A DNA stretch of 64,000 nt from Akkermansiaceae bacterium (GCA_024233115.1 JACKQB010000001.1:310001-374000), one strand, 5' to 3'; positions 17,335 to 26,880 are shown, numbered from the stretch's first letter. The notes: generated by a model from the sequence alone, not told the origin. Numbers and translations are program-made.

Positions 17335-17874
17335 GTGATGCAAGCATCGACTTCGTTCCAGAAGACATCGGTGTGGTTGCGGGGCTACAAATTCGCCCTT
17401 GTTCTTGTCAGATTAGAGGGAAACTGCTTTGCTAGGAGCTTGCAAGTCGGTGTATATTTTCTCATCGGTAACGACGACGGTGGAGAGCCCAGCGTTTACA
17501 TTGGTCAGACCGGGGAGCTCCGTAAGCGTTTGAATCAACATCACAAAGATTCCAAGAAAGACTTCTGGGAGCGGGCACTTGTCCTTATTTCTCGCACTCA
17601 TAGTTTAACCCAGACCCACACGCTATTCCTAGAATGGCTCAGCTTGCAGGAAGCCAAAAATGCAGGTCGCTATGCTGACCAGAATGGTAACAGCGGCAGC
17701 AAGCCGCATACACCGGCGCCTCTGGAAGCCGGCTATTATTTAGAGGCCGTTACCCTGCAAAATCTCCAATGCTTTATCTCGAAGATCCTCCCAAAGCGAT
17801 GGCAATTGCTTTTTAACATCCCATTCATAATGCCGCTGGTAAACCGGAACGATCCATTGGAGACGCTCGGATAA
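17335..17874 (+). CDS. GIY-YIG nuclease-domain protein, probably a decayed remnant
   Basis: The middle of this 179-residue translation is clearly GIY-YIG family: VGVYFLIGNDDG then PSVYIGQTGELRKRLNQHH, followed by DFWERALVLISRTHSLTQTHTLFLEW and NSGSKPHTPAPLEA, as in a family often found in defence islands. Homology seems to stop after PAPLEA (about residue 130): full-length relatives go on for over 100 residues, while here the frame reads 45 unrelated residues antisense to a DUF262 remnant. The first 30 residues also look unlike the family. It starts 25 bases after the integrase stop, at a GTG directly followed by an ATG. A catalytically active product is doubtful. Confidence 0.62.
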   Translation: MMQASTSFQKTSVWLRGYKFALVLVRLEGNCFARSLQVGVYFLIGNDDGGEPSVYIGQTGELRKRLNQHHKDSKKDFWERALVLISRTHSLTQTHTLFLEWLSLQEAKNAGRYADQNGNSGSKPHTPAPLEAGYYLEAVTLQNLQCFISKILPKRWQLLFNIPFIMPLVNRNDPLETLG

Positions 17875-17907
17875 TAGATTGTTTAATGAGTTTGGGTTAG
17901 CTTTCAT
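17740..17907 (-). pseudogene. Truncated DUF262 (GmrS/GmrD N-terminal type) gene remnant
   Basis: A 55-codon reading frame starting at 17907, 12 bases after the hsdR stop on the same strand. It begins MKANPNSLNNLLSERLQWIV and continues VPVYQRHYEWD, the start and signature (IPxYQRxYxW) of DUF262 proteins. These include GmrSD modified-DNA nucleases and other defence proteins and are normally several hundred residues long. Homology runs to about DLRDKALEIL and then the frame stops at 17740. The remainder of the gene is missing: across the break lies the end of the GIY-YIG gene in opposite orientation. It was probably the last gene of the hsd operon before the deletion. Confidence 0.75.
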
Positions 17908-17919
17908 GAATGTTGTATT

Positions 17920-20900
17920 TTAACCCGCCTCCTTCAGCTCCAAACCTTTCTGGATCACTGTGTATGCCATGATGTCAAAGATGGCCCCCCTGTCGGTGTA
18001 TTTTGGATCGCCTAACTGCTCGAACAGGGCTCGCAGGGCGTAGGCGTCTTGGATACCCGAGTTGATCTGGCCTTTGAAGACATTCTCAAGGAAAGCCAGG
18101 TCGGTTTTGTGAGCTGCGACGGTTTGGAGGATCGATTCGTCTTGTAGTTTTTCCTCTGACACTTCCCGGATGTGAAGCGCTTCATCCTCGCTGATGTCGA
18201 AGGTCTCGCGGATCTTGGTTATAATGTCCTGCACGGAGACTTTCTTGATTGGTGGAGCTCCGCCGCCGCCTCCCTTGCTGGCCTTAGGCTTTTTGAGGCC
18301 GCCTGGCATTTCGACTTCACCTTCGTAGGTCACAGCGGCTTTCTCGACGACGGTGGCGCGGACGAGTTTCATGAGTTCGGAGATTGAACCCGCTTTGATG
18401 AGCTGGGGGCCGATGAGATCGCAGAAGGCTACGAACTCCCGCACGTGTTCCTCGTAGCTGAAAAAGCTGCTGAGGAAGTGGTAGCTCTTCGTAAATTTAG
18501 CGAGCAAGTAGACGAAGCTCTTGCGCTCCTCTGGGTCAGTGAAATGCGTCTGGAATCGCTGGCGCAATTCGTTCGCGCAGGTTTGGAGATTGGCGTCGTT
18601 GTTGGCCTTGATTAGTTCCACCACGGGAGGCGCGTCCTCCTGGGTGAAAAGCCCGACGGAGAGAATCTCCTCGTAGAGTTCGAGGCACTTCTGCGGGTCG
18701 GGTTCATCGGGTTCGTGCGGCGACCCGTGCCGATACTTGTTGAAGGCCTTGAGGATCGCCTTGGCGTTGTTGGTGAAGTCCACAACCACCACCTTGTCTT
18801 TATCGGCATGACAGCGGTTCAGTCGGGAGATGGTCTGCACCGCGTTCCGGTCGGCCACGGCCTTGTCGAGGAACATCCCGGCAAGCAAGGGCTGGTCAAA
18901 GCCCGTCTGGAACTTGCTCGCCACGATCATCAGCCGGTAGCTCTCCTCCTCGAAGCGGTCTTCAATCAGTTCGCCATCGTTCAATCCGTTGACGGCGTGT
19001 TCCGTGAAGACCTTGTTGTTGCCGGGATGCACGAAATCACTGAAGGCGTAGAGTGCCTTGTAGTCAGCGCCGCGCTCCTTGAGCTTTCGCTGGATCACGC
19101 GGAAATACTCCAGTCCTGCAATGCGGGAGGTGGTCACGATCATTGCCTTGGAGCGGCCTCCGATCAGCGGCTTCACCTGCTCCTCGAAGATCCGCAGCAT
19201 GACTTCCGCCTTATACTGGATCAGCTCGGAATCCTGAAAGGCCACGTTCTTGAGGGCCTTGGCCACCACACCCTGCGGGTAGAGCTTCTCCTCCTCCGGC
19301 ATAGGAATGATCGGGCAATGGAGGTTGTAGAGTGTCTTGTAGGAAATAATGCTCTGTGCCACATCGACGATGTAGCCTTCCTGAATGGCCTCCGCCTCCG
19401 AGTAGGTATCGAAGGGTTCGCCGAAAAGCTGCACCGTCGCGGGCGATGGGGTGGCGGTGAAGGCTACGAAAAGCTGATTCAGATCATGCTCGCGGATCAC
19501 ATTGGCAATCTGGTCCTGTGGGTCTACCGGCTCTTGGGTATCTTCGGCATCTGGTGTCTCTGCGGCATGTGTGTCTGCGGGCGTCGGGGGGGCTGCGGGC
19601 TCTTCGTTCCCGGCCATCGCATACGCCTCCGGCTCTTCTGCAACTCTTGCCAGATCCTCCCTCACGTGCGTTGGCGGTGTGTCGCGAAATGGCGTGCGGA
19701 TGGCGGTGGCCATGCGGCCTTCCTGCGAGCGGTGGGCTTCGTCGATCAGGAAGGCCACGCGCAAATCCTTGAGTCCTTCGTCGCTCGCGATCTTGTCGAG
19801 AATGTAGTGAAACTTCTGCTGGGTAGTGACGATGATCTGCTCGCGGTCGCGGAGGAAGCGTCCAAGGTCGCCTGACCGCTTGGCATAGCGCACCACGTCC
19901 TTGAGGTGGGAAAACTTCTCGATGTCCTCGCGGATGTTCTTGTCGAGTGACTTCCGATCGGTGAGCAGGAAGACCATGTTCACCATCTTTTCCGAGGTGC
20001 CCGGCTTGTAGAGACTGTGCAGACGGTCAGCCAGCCAGCACATGGTCAGCGTCTTGCCAGATCCGGCGGAGTGGTTCACGAGGAACTTCCGACCTACGTC
20101 GCCATGTTCGGCGAAGTGCCCTTGAGTCTCCCGGGCGATCTTCTCCACGCAGCGGCGCTGGTGGTAGCGGGGAAAGAGCGTGAAGGCAGGGCGTTCGGGG
20201 CGATCGTCAGCGGCTTCCTGCTTGGGAGCCTGGACAAGGTAGAAGGAGACGGCTTCCAGCAGGCTGTCCTTGGAGAGCACTTCACGATAGAGGAACTCCA
20301 CCGGGTATTCGCCTGCCGTCTGCGGCTGGTTGCTTAAGCCGGTATTGAACCAGCGGAAGTTCTTCTCCGCTCGTGGATCGGTGGCCACCTGCACGTCTGC
20401 GGTATCGGCAGCGATGTGCAGGAAGGGCAGCTGGAAAATCCGGTTGCTGTGATCGCGGGCGACGTATTGCGCCACGGCATCATGCACATTCTGGTTGGCC
20501 TCGTGCTTCAGCTCCATCGTGACGATGGGCAGGCCGTTTAAGAAAAACGCGAAATCAATTTCGAAGTTACTCGTGCCAAAATAGAGGCTCGGCTTGAACG
20601 TGATCCGGTTCTCTCCGTAGAGCTGGTTGGCGACGCTCTCGCTGGAGCGAGCCTTGGGGAAGTAGAGTTTGAAGTCATGGCCGCGCACACTCAGACCTGT
20701 GCGGATGATCGACCACAACGGGCGGCGGCCGATTTCCTCGCGCAATGCCTTGAAGATTTCATCGCGGGAGTCGCTGCCGTAGTTTACCTTCAGCCGTTCT
20801 AGAGTTTCGTTCTGGGTTGCCTTGAGAAAGGCGTAAAGGTGATCCTCGGCAAAGCAGAACTCCGTGTCGGTGATCTCGTCTTGGGTGAGGACGGCAAAGC

Positions 20901-20973
20901 CATGCTCGCGGATGAGAAAGTCCGCGATGTGCTTCTGAAACGTCTTTTCCGGTCCTTCAAACATGGGCTTCAA
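17920..20973 (-). CDS. hsdR: Type I restriction enzyme, R (endonuclease/translocase) subunit
   Basis: This 1017-residue subunit would cut DNA after ATP-driven translocation by the R-M-S complex. The N-terminal nuclease domain (about 60-210) shows the PD-(D/E)xK pattern in FEIDFAFFLNG and VTMELKHEA. The motor domains contain VNHSAGSGKTLTM (Walker A, about 296), FLIDEAHRSQEGRM (DEAH box), VAFTATP (motif III) and ASKFQTGFDQP with TISRLNRC (late helicase motifs). An insert rich in Pro, Ala and Glu (about 445-485) is probably a flexible linker. The start overlaps hsdS by 17 bases; an ATG three codons in is equally possible. All key motifs are intact. Confidence 0.95.
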   Translation of the reverse strand: MKPMFEGPEKTFQKHIADFLIREHGFAVLTQDEITDTEFCFAEDHLYAFLKATQNETLERLKVNYGSDSRDEIFKALREEIGRRPLWSIIRTGLSVRGHDFKLYFPKARSSESVANQLYGENRITFKPSLYFGTSNFEIDFAFFLNGLPIVTMELKHEANQNVHDAVAQYVARDHSNRIFQLPFLHIAADTADVQVATDPRAEKNFRWFNTGLSNQPQTAGEYPVEFLYREVLSKDSLLEAVSFYLVQAPKQEAADDRPERPAFTLFPRYHQRRCVEKIARETQGHFAEHGDVGRKFLVNHSAGSGKTLTMCWLADRLHSLYKPGTSEKMVNMVFLLTDRKSLDKNIREDIEKFSHLKDVVRYAKRSGDLGRFLRDREQIIVTTQQKFHYILDKIASDEGLKDLRVAFLIDEAHRSQEGRMATAIRTPFRDTPPTHVREDLARVAEEPEAYAMAGNEEPAAPPTPADTHAAETPDAEDTQEPVDPQDQIANVIREHDLNQLFVAFTATPSPATVQLFGEPFDTYSEAEAIQEGYIVDVAQSIISYKTLYNLHCPIIPMPEEEKLYPQGVVAKALKNVAFQDSELIQYKAEVMLRIFEEQVKPLIGGRSKAMIVTTSRIAGLEYFRVIQRKLKERGADYKALYAFSDFVHPGNNKVFTEHAVNGLNDGELIEDRFEEESYRLMIVASKFQTGFDQPLLAGMFLDKAVADRNAVQTISRLNRCHADKDKVVVVDFTNNAKAILKAFNKYRHGSPHEPDEPDPQKCLELYEEILSVGLFTQEDAPPVVELIKANNDANLQTCANELRQRFQTHFTDPEERKSFVYLLAKFTKSYHFLSSFFSYEEHVREFVAFCDLIGPQLIKAGSISELMKLVRATVVEKAAVTYEGEVEMPGGLKKPKASKGGGGGAPPIKKVSVQDIITKIRETFDISEDEALHIREVSEEKLQDESILQTVAAHKTDLAFLENVFKGQINSGIQDAYALRALFEQLGDPKYTDRGAIFDIMAYTVIQKGLELKEAG

Positions 20974-22306
20974 CTTTGGTTACATCCGCGTCGGAAATGC
21001 GCCGCTTGCCAGTGACGCATTCGTGAATCAGGGATTTGCGGTAGGCGGTGAGGGTGGAGATTTGGTCGTTTAGGATCTTCTCAACGTTCGCCAATTCGAG
21101 TTCTTTGTTATCCAAAAACTCGCAAATCTCCTGCTGCTCGCTGATAGGCGGTCGTAACACTGGCAGGTAACCCACCTTGGTCTGATTAAGAATGGGCAAG
21201 GTTGTATACTGGGCGAGCTTGGGAATAATCGTTTCGTAGTTCTTCAGTTGGTAGGCGAGGAATCGGCCAATCATCCGATGGTCGCAGGAGATTCCTACGA
21301 TTTGCTGATTGGATGAACCTTCTTTCTCAAGGACAGCCACCTTTCCAATTGTGGCTCCAATCCCAACGAAGAGAACTGTCTCTGGCGCAAAGATTCTGAC
21401 CTTCTTGTCTTCAAAGGCCTGTTGGTTGATGAGTTTTTTCGGGGTTCGAAGTTTGATTGTCTGGCTAAAGCACTCTGGAGCGAACCACTCGATGGTTCCT
21501 TCCTCATAGTAAACCGGCTGAGACGTTGGAGGAGTCGAGCCTGTCTGAATCCGTGACGTCGCTCGCTTCAAGCTTTCGCAGAGCCAATGTTTTGGCACCC
21601 GCCCCAGCCAATCCACCCCCGACTCCTTCATCTTCACCTTGGGGTTGAGGCCTTGGGTGACGGCGCGTTGGATGATGGATTTGCGGAGGGCGTCGAGGGT
21701 ATCGAGCTGCTTCTTTTTCGTCTCCACCGCCCGGTCAATCGCCGCGCACCTCGCGTCCAGATACGTCGCAATCCGCTTCTGCTCGGGGAGCGGCGGGAGT
21801 GGGACTGGACAAGTTTTGAAATGTTTTCGCCCGATCGCCCAACGAGTAATACCCGTGGCGTGCATCTCGTAGTGAGCCCGAATGGTTTGGGAAACGTGTA
21901 GCCACGAAAGATAGGGGCCAAAGAGATGCCGCTTTTCCGCCCGCAAAATCGCGAGATGATACCCGCATAGCACCCCATCAAGATCTTCCGCCACGAGTGA
22001 AGGGATGGCGATGTCGAGAGGGTTTTCGGAGTCCTTCGTTGTGATCACATCTTCCCGTTGGAGAGTGAACTTCGTGATTTCGTGCGGCGTTGCGGATGCC
22101 TCCATGAAAGGGATGTCCGCGGTGATTCGGTCGTTCTTGTAAACGTCAACGTAGTTACAAAGAAGCACCGGATCTTCACCGTCCTCAGTCTTTTTATCGA
22201 CGTTGCTGACGATGATGTCCGCGAACTTACTGAGGCGATCAGACCTCCAGTGTTTGGGGACGAGATCGCGCCAGGTGTCTGGTCTATGTGAGCTGGGCGA
22301 TTTCAT
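20957..22306 (-). CDS. hsdS: Type I restriction-modification specificity subunit S
   Basis: This 449-residue protein would choose the DNA target for both methylation and restriction. It has two target-recognition domains separated by a conserved helical spacer: TRD1 (about 10-180) ends in PLPPLPEQKRIATYLDARCAAID, the spacer repeats coiled-coil heptads (to about 235), and TRD2 (about 240-400) ends in PPISEQQEICEFLDNKELELANVEKIL. Both halves contain the typical W.G..P.HW-like entry motif (LVPKHWRSDRL and RVPKHWLCESL). The recognition sequence cannot be predicted. It overlaps hsdM by four bases and hsdR by 17. No truncation is visible. Confidence 0.94.
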   Translation of the reverse strand: MKSPSSHRPDTWRDLVPKHWRSDRLSKFADIIVSNVDKKTEDGEDPVLLCNYVDVYKNDRITADIPFMEASATPHEITKFTLQREDVITTKDSENPLDIAIPSLVAEDLDGVLCGYHLAILRAEKRHLFGPYLSWLHVSQTIRAHYEMHATGITRWAIGRKHFKTCPVPLPPLPEQKRIATYLDARCAAIDRAVETKKKQLDTLDALRKSIIQRAVTQGLNPKVKMKESGVDWLGRVPKHWLCESLKRATSRIQTGSTPPTSQPVYYEEGTIEWFAPECFSQTIKLRTPKKLINQQAFEDKKVRIFAPETVLFVGIGATIGKVAVLEKEGSSNQQIVGISCDHRMIGRFLAYQLKNYETIIPKLAQYTTLPILNQTKVGYLPVLRPPISEQQEICEFLDNKELELANVEKILNDQISTLTAYRKSLIHECVTGKRRISDADVTKVEAHV

Positions 22307-24372
22307 TTAACGAGTCCTTTCAAAAGCCCTTCCGCCTCCTTCTCCAGCGACCAGAACTGCTTGAGTAGGTCATCGGCGGCGGGAGGCGGGGTGTAGCGAT
22401 AGAAATACTTGTTGGGCAGGATTTCGTAGCCGAGTTGCGGGCGATCCTGCCAGCGAATGATGGGCTTCTCGATTTCTCGTTCGAGGAAGGCGGGGATGTA
22501 GTCCTTCGGTTTTCCCTGGGCATCGAAGGGGATGTATTCGTCGTCCTTGATGTAGTGGCGGTGGGTGTAGCTGACTTCCGTTTCCAGCCTATCGAGAGTG
22601 GCGGCGGTGAGCTTGCCCATTTCCTCGCCGAAGCGTTTCTCGATCTCCGGCTTGTAGAGTTTCACGAAGCTGTCGTCCGGGTCGAGGGTGAGGTCGAACT
22701 CGTGGACCTTCCGGCTCTTCGGGCTGGTGACGCGGATGTGGAGCGTCATCTCGCTGTCGTAGAAATCCTGCTTGGACTTCACGTTGGCGTTCTTGAACTG
22801 CACAGGGAAGGGTTCCGTAATGATTGCTGGCTCGTCGTTTTCATCGGTCTGCCAGAAGACGACCTCGACCTTGTGGAAGGCGAAGTCCGCCCTGGTGAAG
22901 AAGCGCACGTCGTCATCCGCGAAGCCCTTTTTCCAGCCGCCGTGGTAGCGCTGCTCGATCCACTGGCGGTGGCGCTCGACGATGCGGTTGCGTTTGTTGC
23001 CGAAGGATTTGGGTTCCTTTTCGAACTGTTGGCGTCCGTCGATGATCATGATGCGGCCTTTGCGCCCGATGGCGGCGCGGTCGTTGCGCAGTAGCCAGAT
23101 GTAGGTGTAGATGCCGGTGTTGTAGAACAGCTCGTTGGGCAGCATGACGATGGCGTCGAGCCAGTCGTTTTCGAGAATCCAGCGGCGGATCTCGCTCTCG
23201 CCCTCACCGCAATCGCCATTGCTGAGCGGGGAGCCGTTGAAGATGATGGCGGTCTTGCTGAGGCCCTGCTCGGGTTTCTTCTGCTTGGCGAGGATGGTCT
23301 GGAGAAAGAGCAGCGAGCCGTCATTCACGGCGGGCATGCCTGCAACGTAGCGGGTTTTGCGGAGTTTTTCGGCCTGATCCTGGTAGCCGTCCTTGCCGCC
23401 CCAGGTGACGCCGAAGGGAGGATTGCTGAGCATGTAGTCGAAGTGGTTCGACTTGTCGGTCTCCGGGAACTGGTCGCCGGGTTCCTTGCTCTGTGGATTG
23501 TGGGGGATGAGGGAGTTTCCCCAGCAGATGGTGGCCAGCGCTTCTCCCCGGATGAGCGCCTCGGAGCGGGCGATGGCGTAGGTCTCCGCCATGATCTCGG
23601 TGCCGTGGAGGGTGATGAATTTCTGCACGTGCTCGCGCTCTTCGTCGGTCTTGGCCTTGTCAAGCAAGTGCTCCTTGGCGACGTAGAGCATGCCGCCGGT
23701 GCCGCAGGCAGGATCATAAATGGAGGTATGGCGGTCGGGAATTGGAATTTCCAGCAGCTCGACCATCAGACGAATGACCTCGCGCGGGGTGAAGTGATCC
23801 CCGGCGGCCTCGGCGTGGGCTTCCGAGAAGCGCCGGAGCAATTCCTCGTAGATGTAGCCCATCTCCAGGCTGGACAGTTTGTCCGGGCCGAGATCGAGAG
23901 TGGAATACTGGTTCAGGATCGGGGCGAGCCGGGCGTTCTTGACCATCTTGCCGATGACGGCGCGGTAGTCGAAGCTCTCAAGGATGTCCTGCACCGTCTC
24001 CGAAAAGCCGTTGAGGTAAGCGCGGAAGTTCTTTTCGAGCAGGGTGTGATCCTCCTCGTAGATCTTGCGCAGCGTCCAAGTGGTCGCGTTCGAGAAGCCG
24101 GGTGACTGCTTGGGGTTCAGTTCGAGCGCCTTGACGAGTTTCTCCAGCTCCTCGTCGGAGATGGATTTCCGCTTTGAGCGGATTTCCTCGGCCTTCTGCT
24201 CACGCCACTTGATCAGCACACATTCGAGGCGGCGGATGGTGATGATGGGGAGGACAACGACCTGATATTCGTGCGCCTTGAATTTGCCGCGCAGGCGCTC
24301 AGCCGATTTCCAAATCTCGTCGGCGAGATTCGTGAGGCGGGCTTTGTCGAGATGTGAAGTAGGTTTGGTCAT
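22303..24372 (-). CDS. hsdM: Type I restriction-modification DNA methyltransferase subunit M
   Basis: This 689-residue subunit would make N6-methyladenine in the host target and so protect it. An N-terminal HsdM_N helical domain (about 8-150) is followed by the N6-methylase domain with SAM-binding YDPACGTGGMLYVAKEHL (motif I, about 217) and the catalytic motif LSNPPFGVTWGG (NPPF, about 312). It is longer than E. coli HsdM (about 520-530) because of a C-terminal extension with charged segments, seen in other type I families. Its start overlaps the stop of the upstream ATPase gene by four bases (ATGA), which ties that gene to the operon. Confidence 0.95.
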   Translation of the reverse strand: MTKPTSHLDKARLTNLADEIWKSAERLRGKFKAHEYQVVVLPIITIRRLECVLIKWREQKAEEIRSKRKSISDEELEKLVKALELNPKQSPGFSNATTWTLRKIYEEDHTLLEKNFRAYLNGFSETVQDILESFDYRAVIGKMVKNARLAPILNQYSTLDLGPDKLSSLEMGYIYEELLRRFSEAHAEAAGDHFTPREVIRLMVELLEIPIPDRHTSIYDPACGTGGMLYVAKEHLLDKAKTDEEREHVQKFITLHGTEIMAETYAIARSEALIRGEALATICWGNSLIPHNPQSKEPGDQFPETDKSNHFDYMLSNPPFGVTWGGKDGYQDQAEKLRKTRYVAGMPAVNDGSLLFLQTILAKQKKPEQGLSKTAIIFNGSPLSNGDCGEGESEIRRWILENDWLDAIVMLPNELFYNTGIYTYIWLLRNDRAAIGRKGRIMIIDGRQQFEKEPKSFGNKRNRIVERHRQWIEQRYHGGWKKGFADDDVRFFTRADFAFHKVEVVFWQTDENDEPAIITEPFPVQFKNANVKSKQDFYDSEMTLHIRVTSPKSRKVHEFDLTLDPDDSFVKLYKPEIEKRFGEEMGKLTAATLDRLETEVSYTHRHYIKDDEYIPFDAQGKPKDYIPAFLEREIEKPIIRWQDRPQLGYEILPNKYFYRYTPPPAADDLLKQFWSLEKEAEGLLKGLVK

Positions 24373-26714
24373 TGATGAATAATCTGAAGAGTTTGTTTGG
24401 CGTAGGTGACGAGTTCCCGGGCATCGGTAACGTCGGCAATAACACCAGTGGAACGGTGATGAAAGCGTTTACTGTAGTTGTTGACTTCGTTGAGATCAGT
24501 AAGAAGCCCCCGACAAGAGAACAGAGGATCGCCTACTGTGGAACCCTCGATTTCTCCGATCATGGTGCCGAACCAATAGTCTTTGTCAGTCCAGCGCAGG
24601 GGGAATTTGAGCTGAAGATATTCTTCCAGAATCGTCCGAAGGATCAACGCGATGCCAGTGAGTTGGTCAGCATAGTCGGCAGGATTGATAACAAAGTCCG
24701 CGAGTTTGGTATACTTAATTTCGTAAGCTCGACTCGGCAGCATATCAAGTTCCTTGCATTCCAACGTCGTCCGGTCGGTTAACGGATCGAGCTTGAAGGT
24801 GCGGGTGCGTATGCCATGGATCGGAGCAACGGCCCGGGCGAAGTCGAGGTCGTGAGAGAATACAAAGCACTGCTTGGCGGTGCGGGTGATCGCATGGATG
24901 CGCTCAATGGTGCGGCTTTGGCGGGAGCGATCCTGACTGTGGAATGGATCGTCGAATACGATGATGCTGTCGGCCAAGCCGGGCTCCTGCTCAACCTTCG
25001 CCAGGAAGAAGGCAAGTGCGAGAGCGCTCCGATCTCCTCCGCTAATGGTGTTAGCCAATGATGGACGGGCAGGATCGGCAGCATCGGCAGGTGACGAGGC
25101 GATTTTATGTCCGAGGATTTCGATCACCAACTGGCCAGAGGGTTGGCCTCCGGGAAAGGTGACGTAGTTGTTGTCGTTGCCACCGCAGACGATGCGGAAA
25201 TTGGCGGCGAAGAGGTCAAGCAGTGCATTGATCCGTTCCCCATATTGGGCGAGCAGAGCGTTGGCATGATCACGCAAGGCATTATTGGCAGCCTCCTTGG
25301 CTCGCTGGGCAGCTGTCTTAGCGAGCACTGCAGCGTCGTAAGCAGAGTAGGCATCGATCACATCCTGTTGGTGTCGTTCCTTGCTGGCTTCGAGTGATGC
25401 CAGGGCTTGTTGAAGCGGCGCAAGATCGATGGTGCCTGCTTCCGCCTTCTTTTGGGTGAGCGTTACGTTGATGGATTGGATGCCAGTGTTGTATCCGTCC
25501 AGCGTCACAGCCATGCACTCCCATGCATCGATAGCTTGTTGTTCGGTCGCGGTGATTGTTGTGGCGTTAGCAGGGTCGGCCTGCTTTCGGTCCAACGCCC
25601 CGATGATTGCCTGATAGGCGGCTTCATGGGCTTCCAGGACCGTGGCTAGATCGAGATCGGTAGGGAGCGTGAAGGCAAAGCCTGCCGCATCAGCCCACCA
25701 AGTGCGTTCGGTCATATGCGAGGTGATAGTCTCACGTATTTGGGTTCTTGCCTCCTCGCCGAAAGCCTGTGTTGTGGTAGTTCTCAGTGTGCTCCGCGAC
25801 AGCTCTTGAGCTTGGAGTTCTCCCGAGAAGAATGCGTTGTATGCATTGAGGATATCTAAGCCTGTCATGCATTGCCCGCAGTGGGGGCAACCGTCACCTG
25901 TTTTAGCTTTGTGCCCTTGTCCTAGCCAATCCAGGCTAAGGCCTGTGGTGTGCGTATGGAGATGCTCTCTGATTTGTTCCTCAGCAACGAGTGCTGCTTG
26001 GTCGAGAGTTGAGGACAGGACTTCTGTGAGATTTGTCGGAAGCTGTGCGATGGAAACTGCTGAAAGTTCGGGGCGCTGGCGAATGGCGTCGGCCTTGGAT
26101 TGCGTTTGTGTTGCGGATGCAAGTGTTTCCCTGGAGGTGGCAATTTGTTGATCAACACCAGTGACTAGAGGAACCATTCGAAATTCCTCAATGCTATCCA
26201 ACGGGGGGATAAGTCGATTCAAATCACCCTCAGCCTGCTTTGCAGCACTCGAAGCAGTGTTAAGATTTTGCTCGGCTGCATCAAATGCCTGCTTCAACGC
26301 TATTGCCTTAGCACCTATCACCAACTCATAAAGATTCCGACGCTGATCAACATTAATGTGATGACCTACCAACACGTTTTCAGCAACGAAACGATCGTCG
26401 TAGATGTGAATTTTTGGACTCGCTGCGGCGTTCACCCAAGCGCCATTTTGAAAACGGACTATCGGTTGCGGATGCGTTCCCTCCAAGGCAATCACAATTT
26501 CAGGATCATTCCCCGCATCTAGGCGCTTCCGCCCAACAATGTAGGACGATTCTCCCAGAGTCATGGCACGAAGAATATCGCAGAGCGTGCTTTTACCCGC
26601 AGCATTACTGGCGAACACAACATTGAGTTCGGCGAAGTCGTGATCCGCGCCGGCGGCACTGCGCAGTTCAATGAAACGACCTACGCGGTTGAGTGTGTTA
26701 ATACGCTTAATCAT
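24369..26714 (-). CDS. rloC: RloC-like AAA_13/ABC-type ATPase with zinc-hook motif, candidate anticodon nuclease
   Basis: This 781-residue protein has a split ABC ATPase: Walker A-like FASNAAGKST (34-43) near the start, and signature NTISGGDRSALALA (555-568) and Walker B SIIVFDDPFHSQD (583-595) late. Between them are helical, probably coiled-coil arms with a CPHC motif (276-279) at the apex, as in zinc hooks. The C-terminus has Arg693-x3-Glu697 and later His752/His753, resembling the Arg-Glu-His triad of PrrC/RloC tRNA anticodon nucleases, though the Glu-His spacing is longer than in PrrC. RloC genes are known to associate with type I systems. The ATG at 26714 fits family starts (MIKRINTLNRVGRF). 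Nuclease activity is inferred; a different AAA_13 effector is the alternative. Confidence 0.75.
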   Translation of the reverse strand: MIKRINTLNRVGRFIELRSAAGADHDFAELNVVFASNAAGKSTLCDILRAMTLGESSYIVGRKRLDAGNDPEIVIALEGTHPQPIVRFQNGAWVNAAASPKIHIYDDRFVAENVLVGHHINVDQRRNLYELVIGAKAIALKQAFDAAEQNLNTASSAAKQAEGDLNRLIPPLDSIEEFRMVPLVTGVDQQIATSRETLASATQTQSKADAIRQRPELSAVSIAQLPTNLTEVLSSTLDQAALVAEEQIREHLHTHTTGLSLDWLGQGHKAKTGDGCPHCGQCMTGLDILNAYNAFFSGELQAQELSRSTLRTTTTQAFGEEARTQIRETITSHMTERTWWADAAGFAFTLPTDLDLATVLEAHEAAYQAIIGALDRKQADPANATTITATEQQAIDAWECMAVTLDGYNTGIQSINVTLTQKKAEAGTIDLAPLQQALASLEASKERHQQDVIDAYSAYDAAVLAKTAAQRAKEAANNALRDHANALLAQYGERINALLDLFAANFRIVCGGNDNNYVTFPGGQPSGQLVIEILGHKIASSPADAADPARPSLANTISGGDRSALALAFFLAKVEQEPGLADSIIVFDDPFHSQDRSRQSRTIERIHAITRTAKQCFVFSHDLDFARAVAPIHGIRTRTFKLDPLTDRTTLECKELDMLPSRAYEIKYTKLADFVINPADYADQLTGIALILRTILEEYLQLKFPLRWTDKDYWFGTMIGEIEGSTVGDPLFSCRGLLTDLNEVNNYSKRFHHRSTGVIADVTDARELVTYAKQTLQIIHQ

Positions 26715-26880
26715 GCGGGAAGCGGTTGAAATCGCTGAGTGTCGCGGCCCTTTTTTGGACATTGCTGTATTTTCCTATCAGCGTGATTCAGGGACGACAA
26801 GGGTGAATTGTGTTTCATGCTCATGATGAGCGATGAAAATGTCATTCCCGGGGAGAGGACGGCGCATGATGCGAGAGCTA

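Noticed and set aside
18715..19875. 386-codon rightward reading frame inside hsdR
   Set aside because: Antisense shadow of hsdR helicase motifs, with no recognisable domain.
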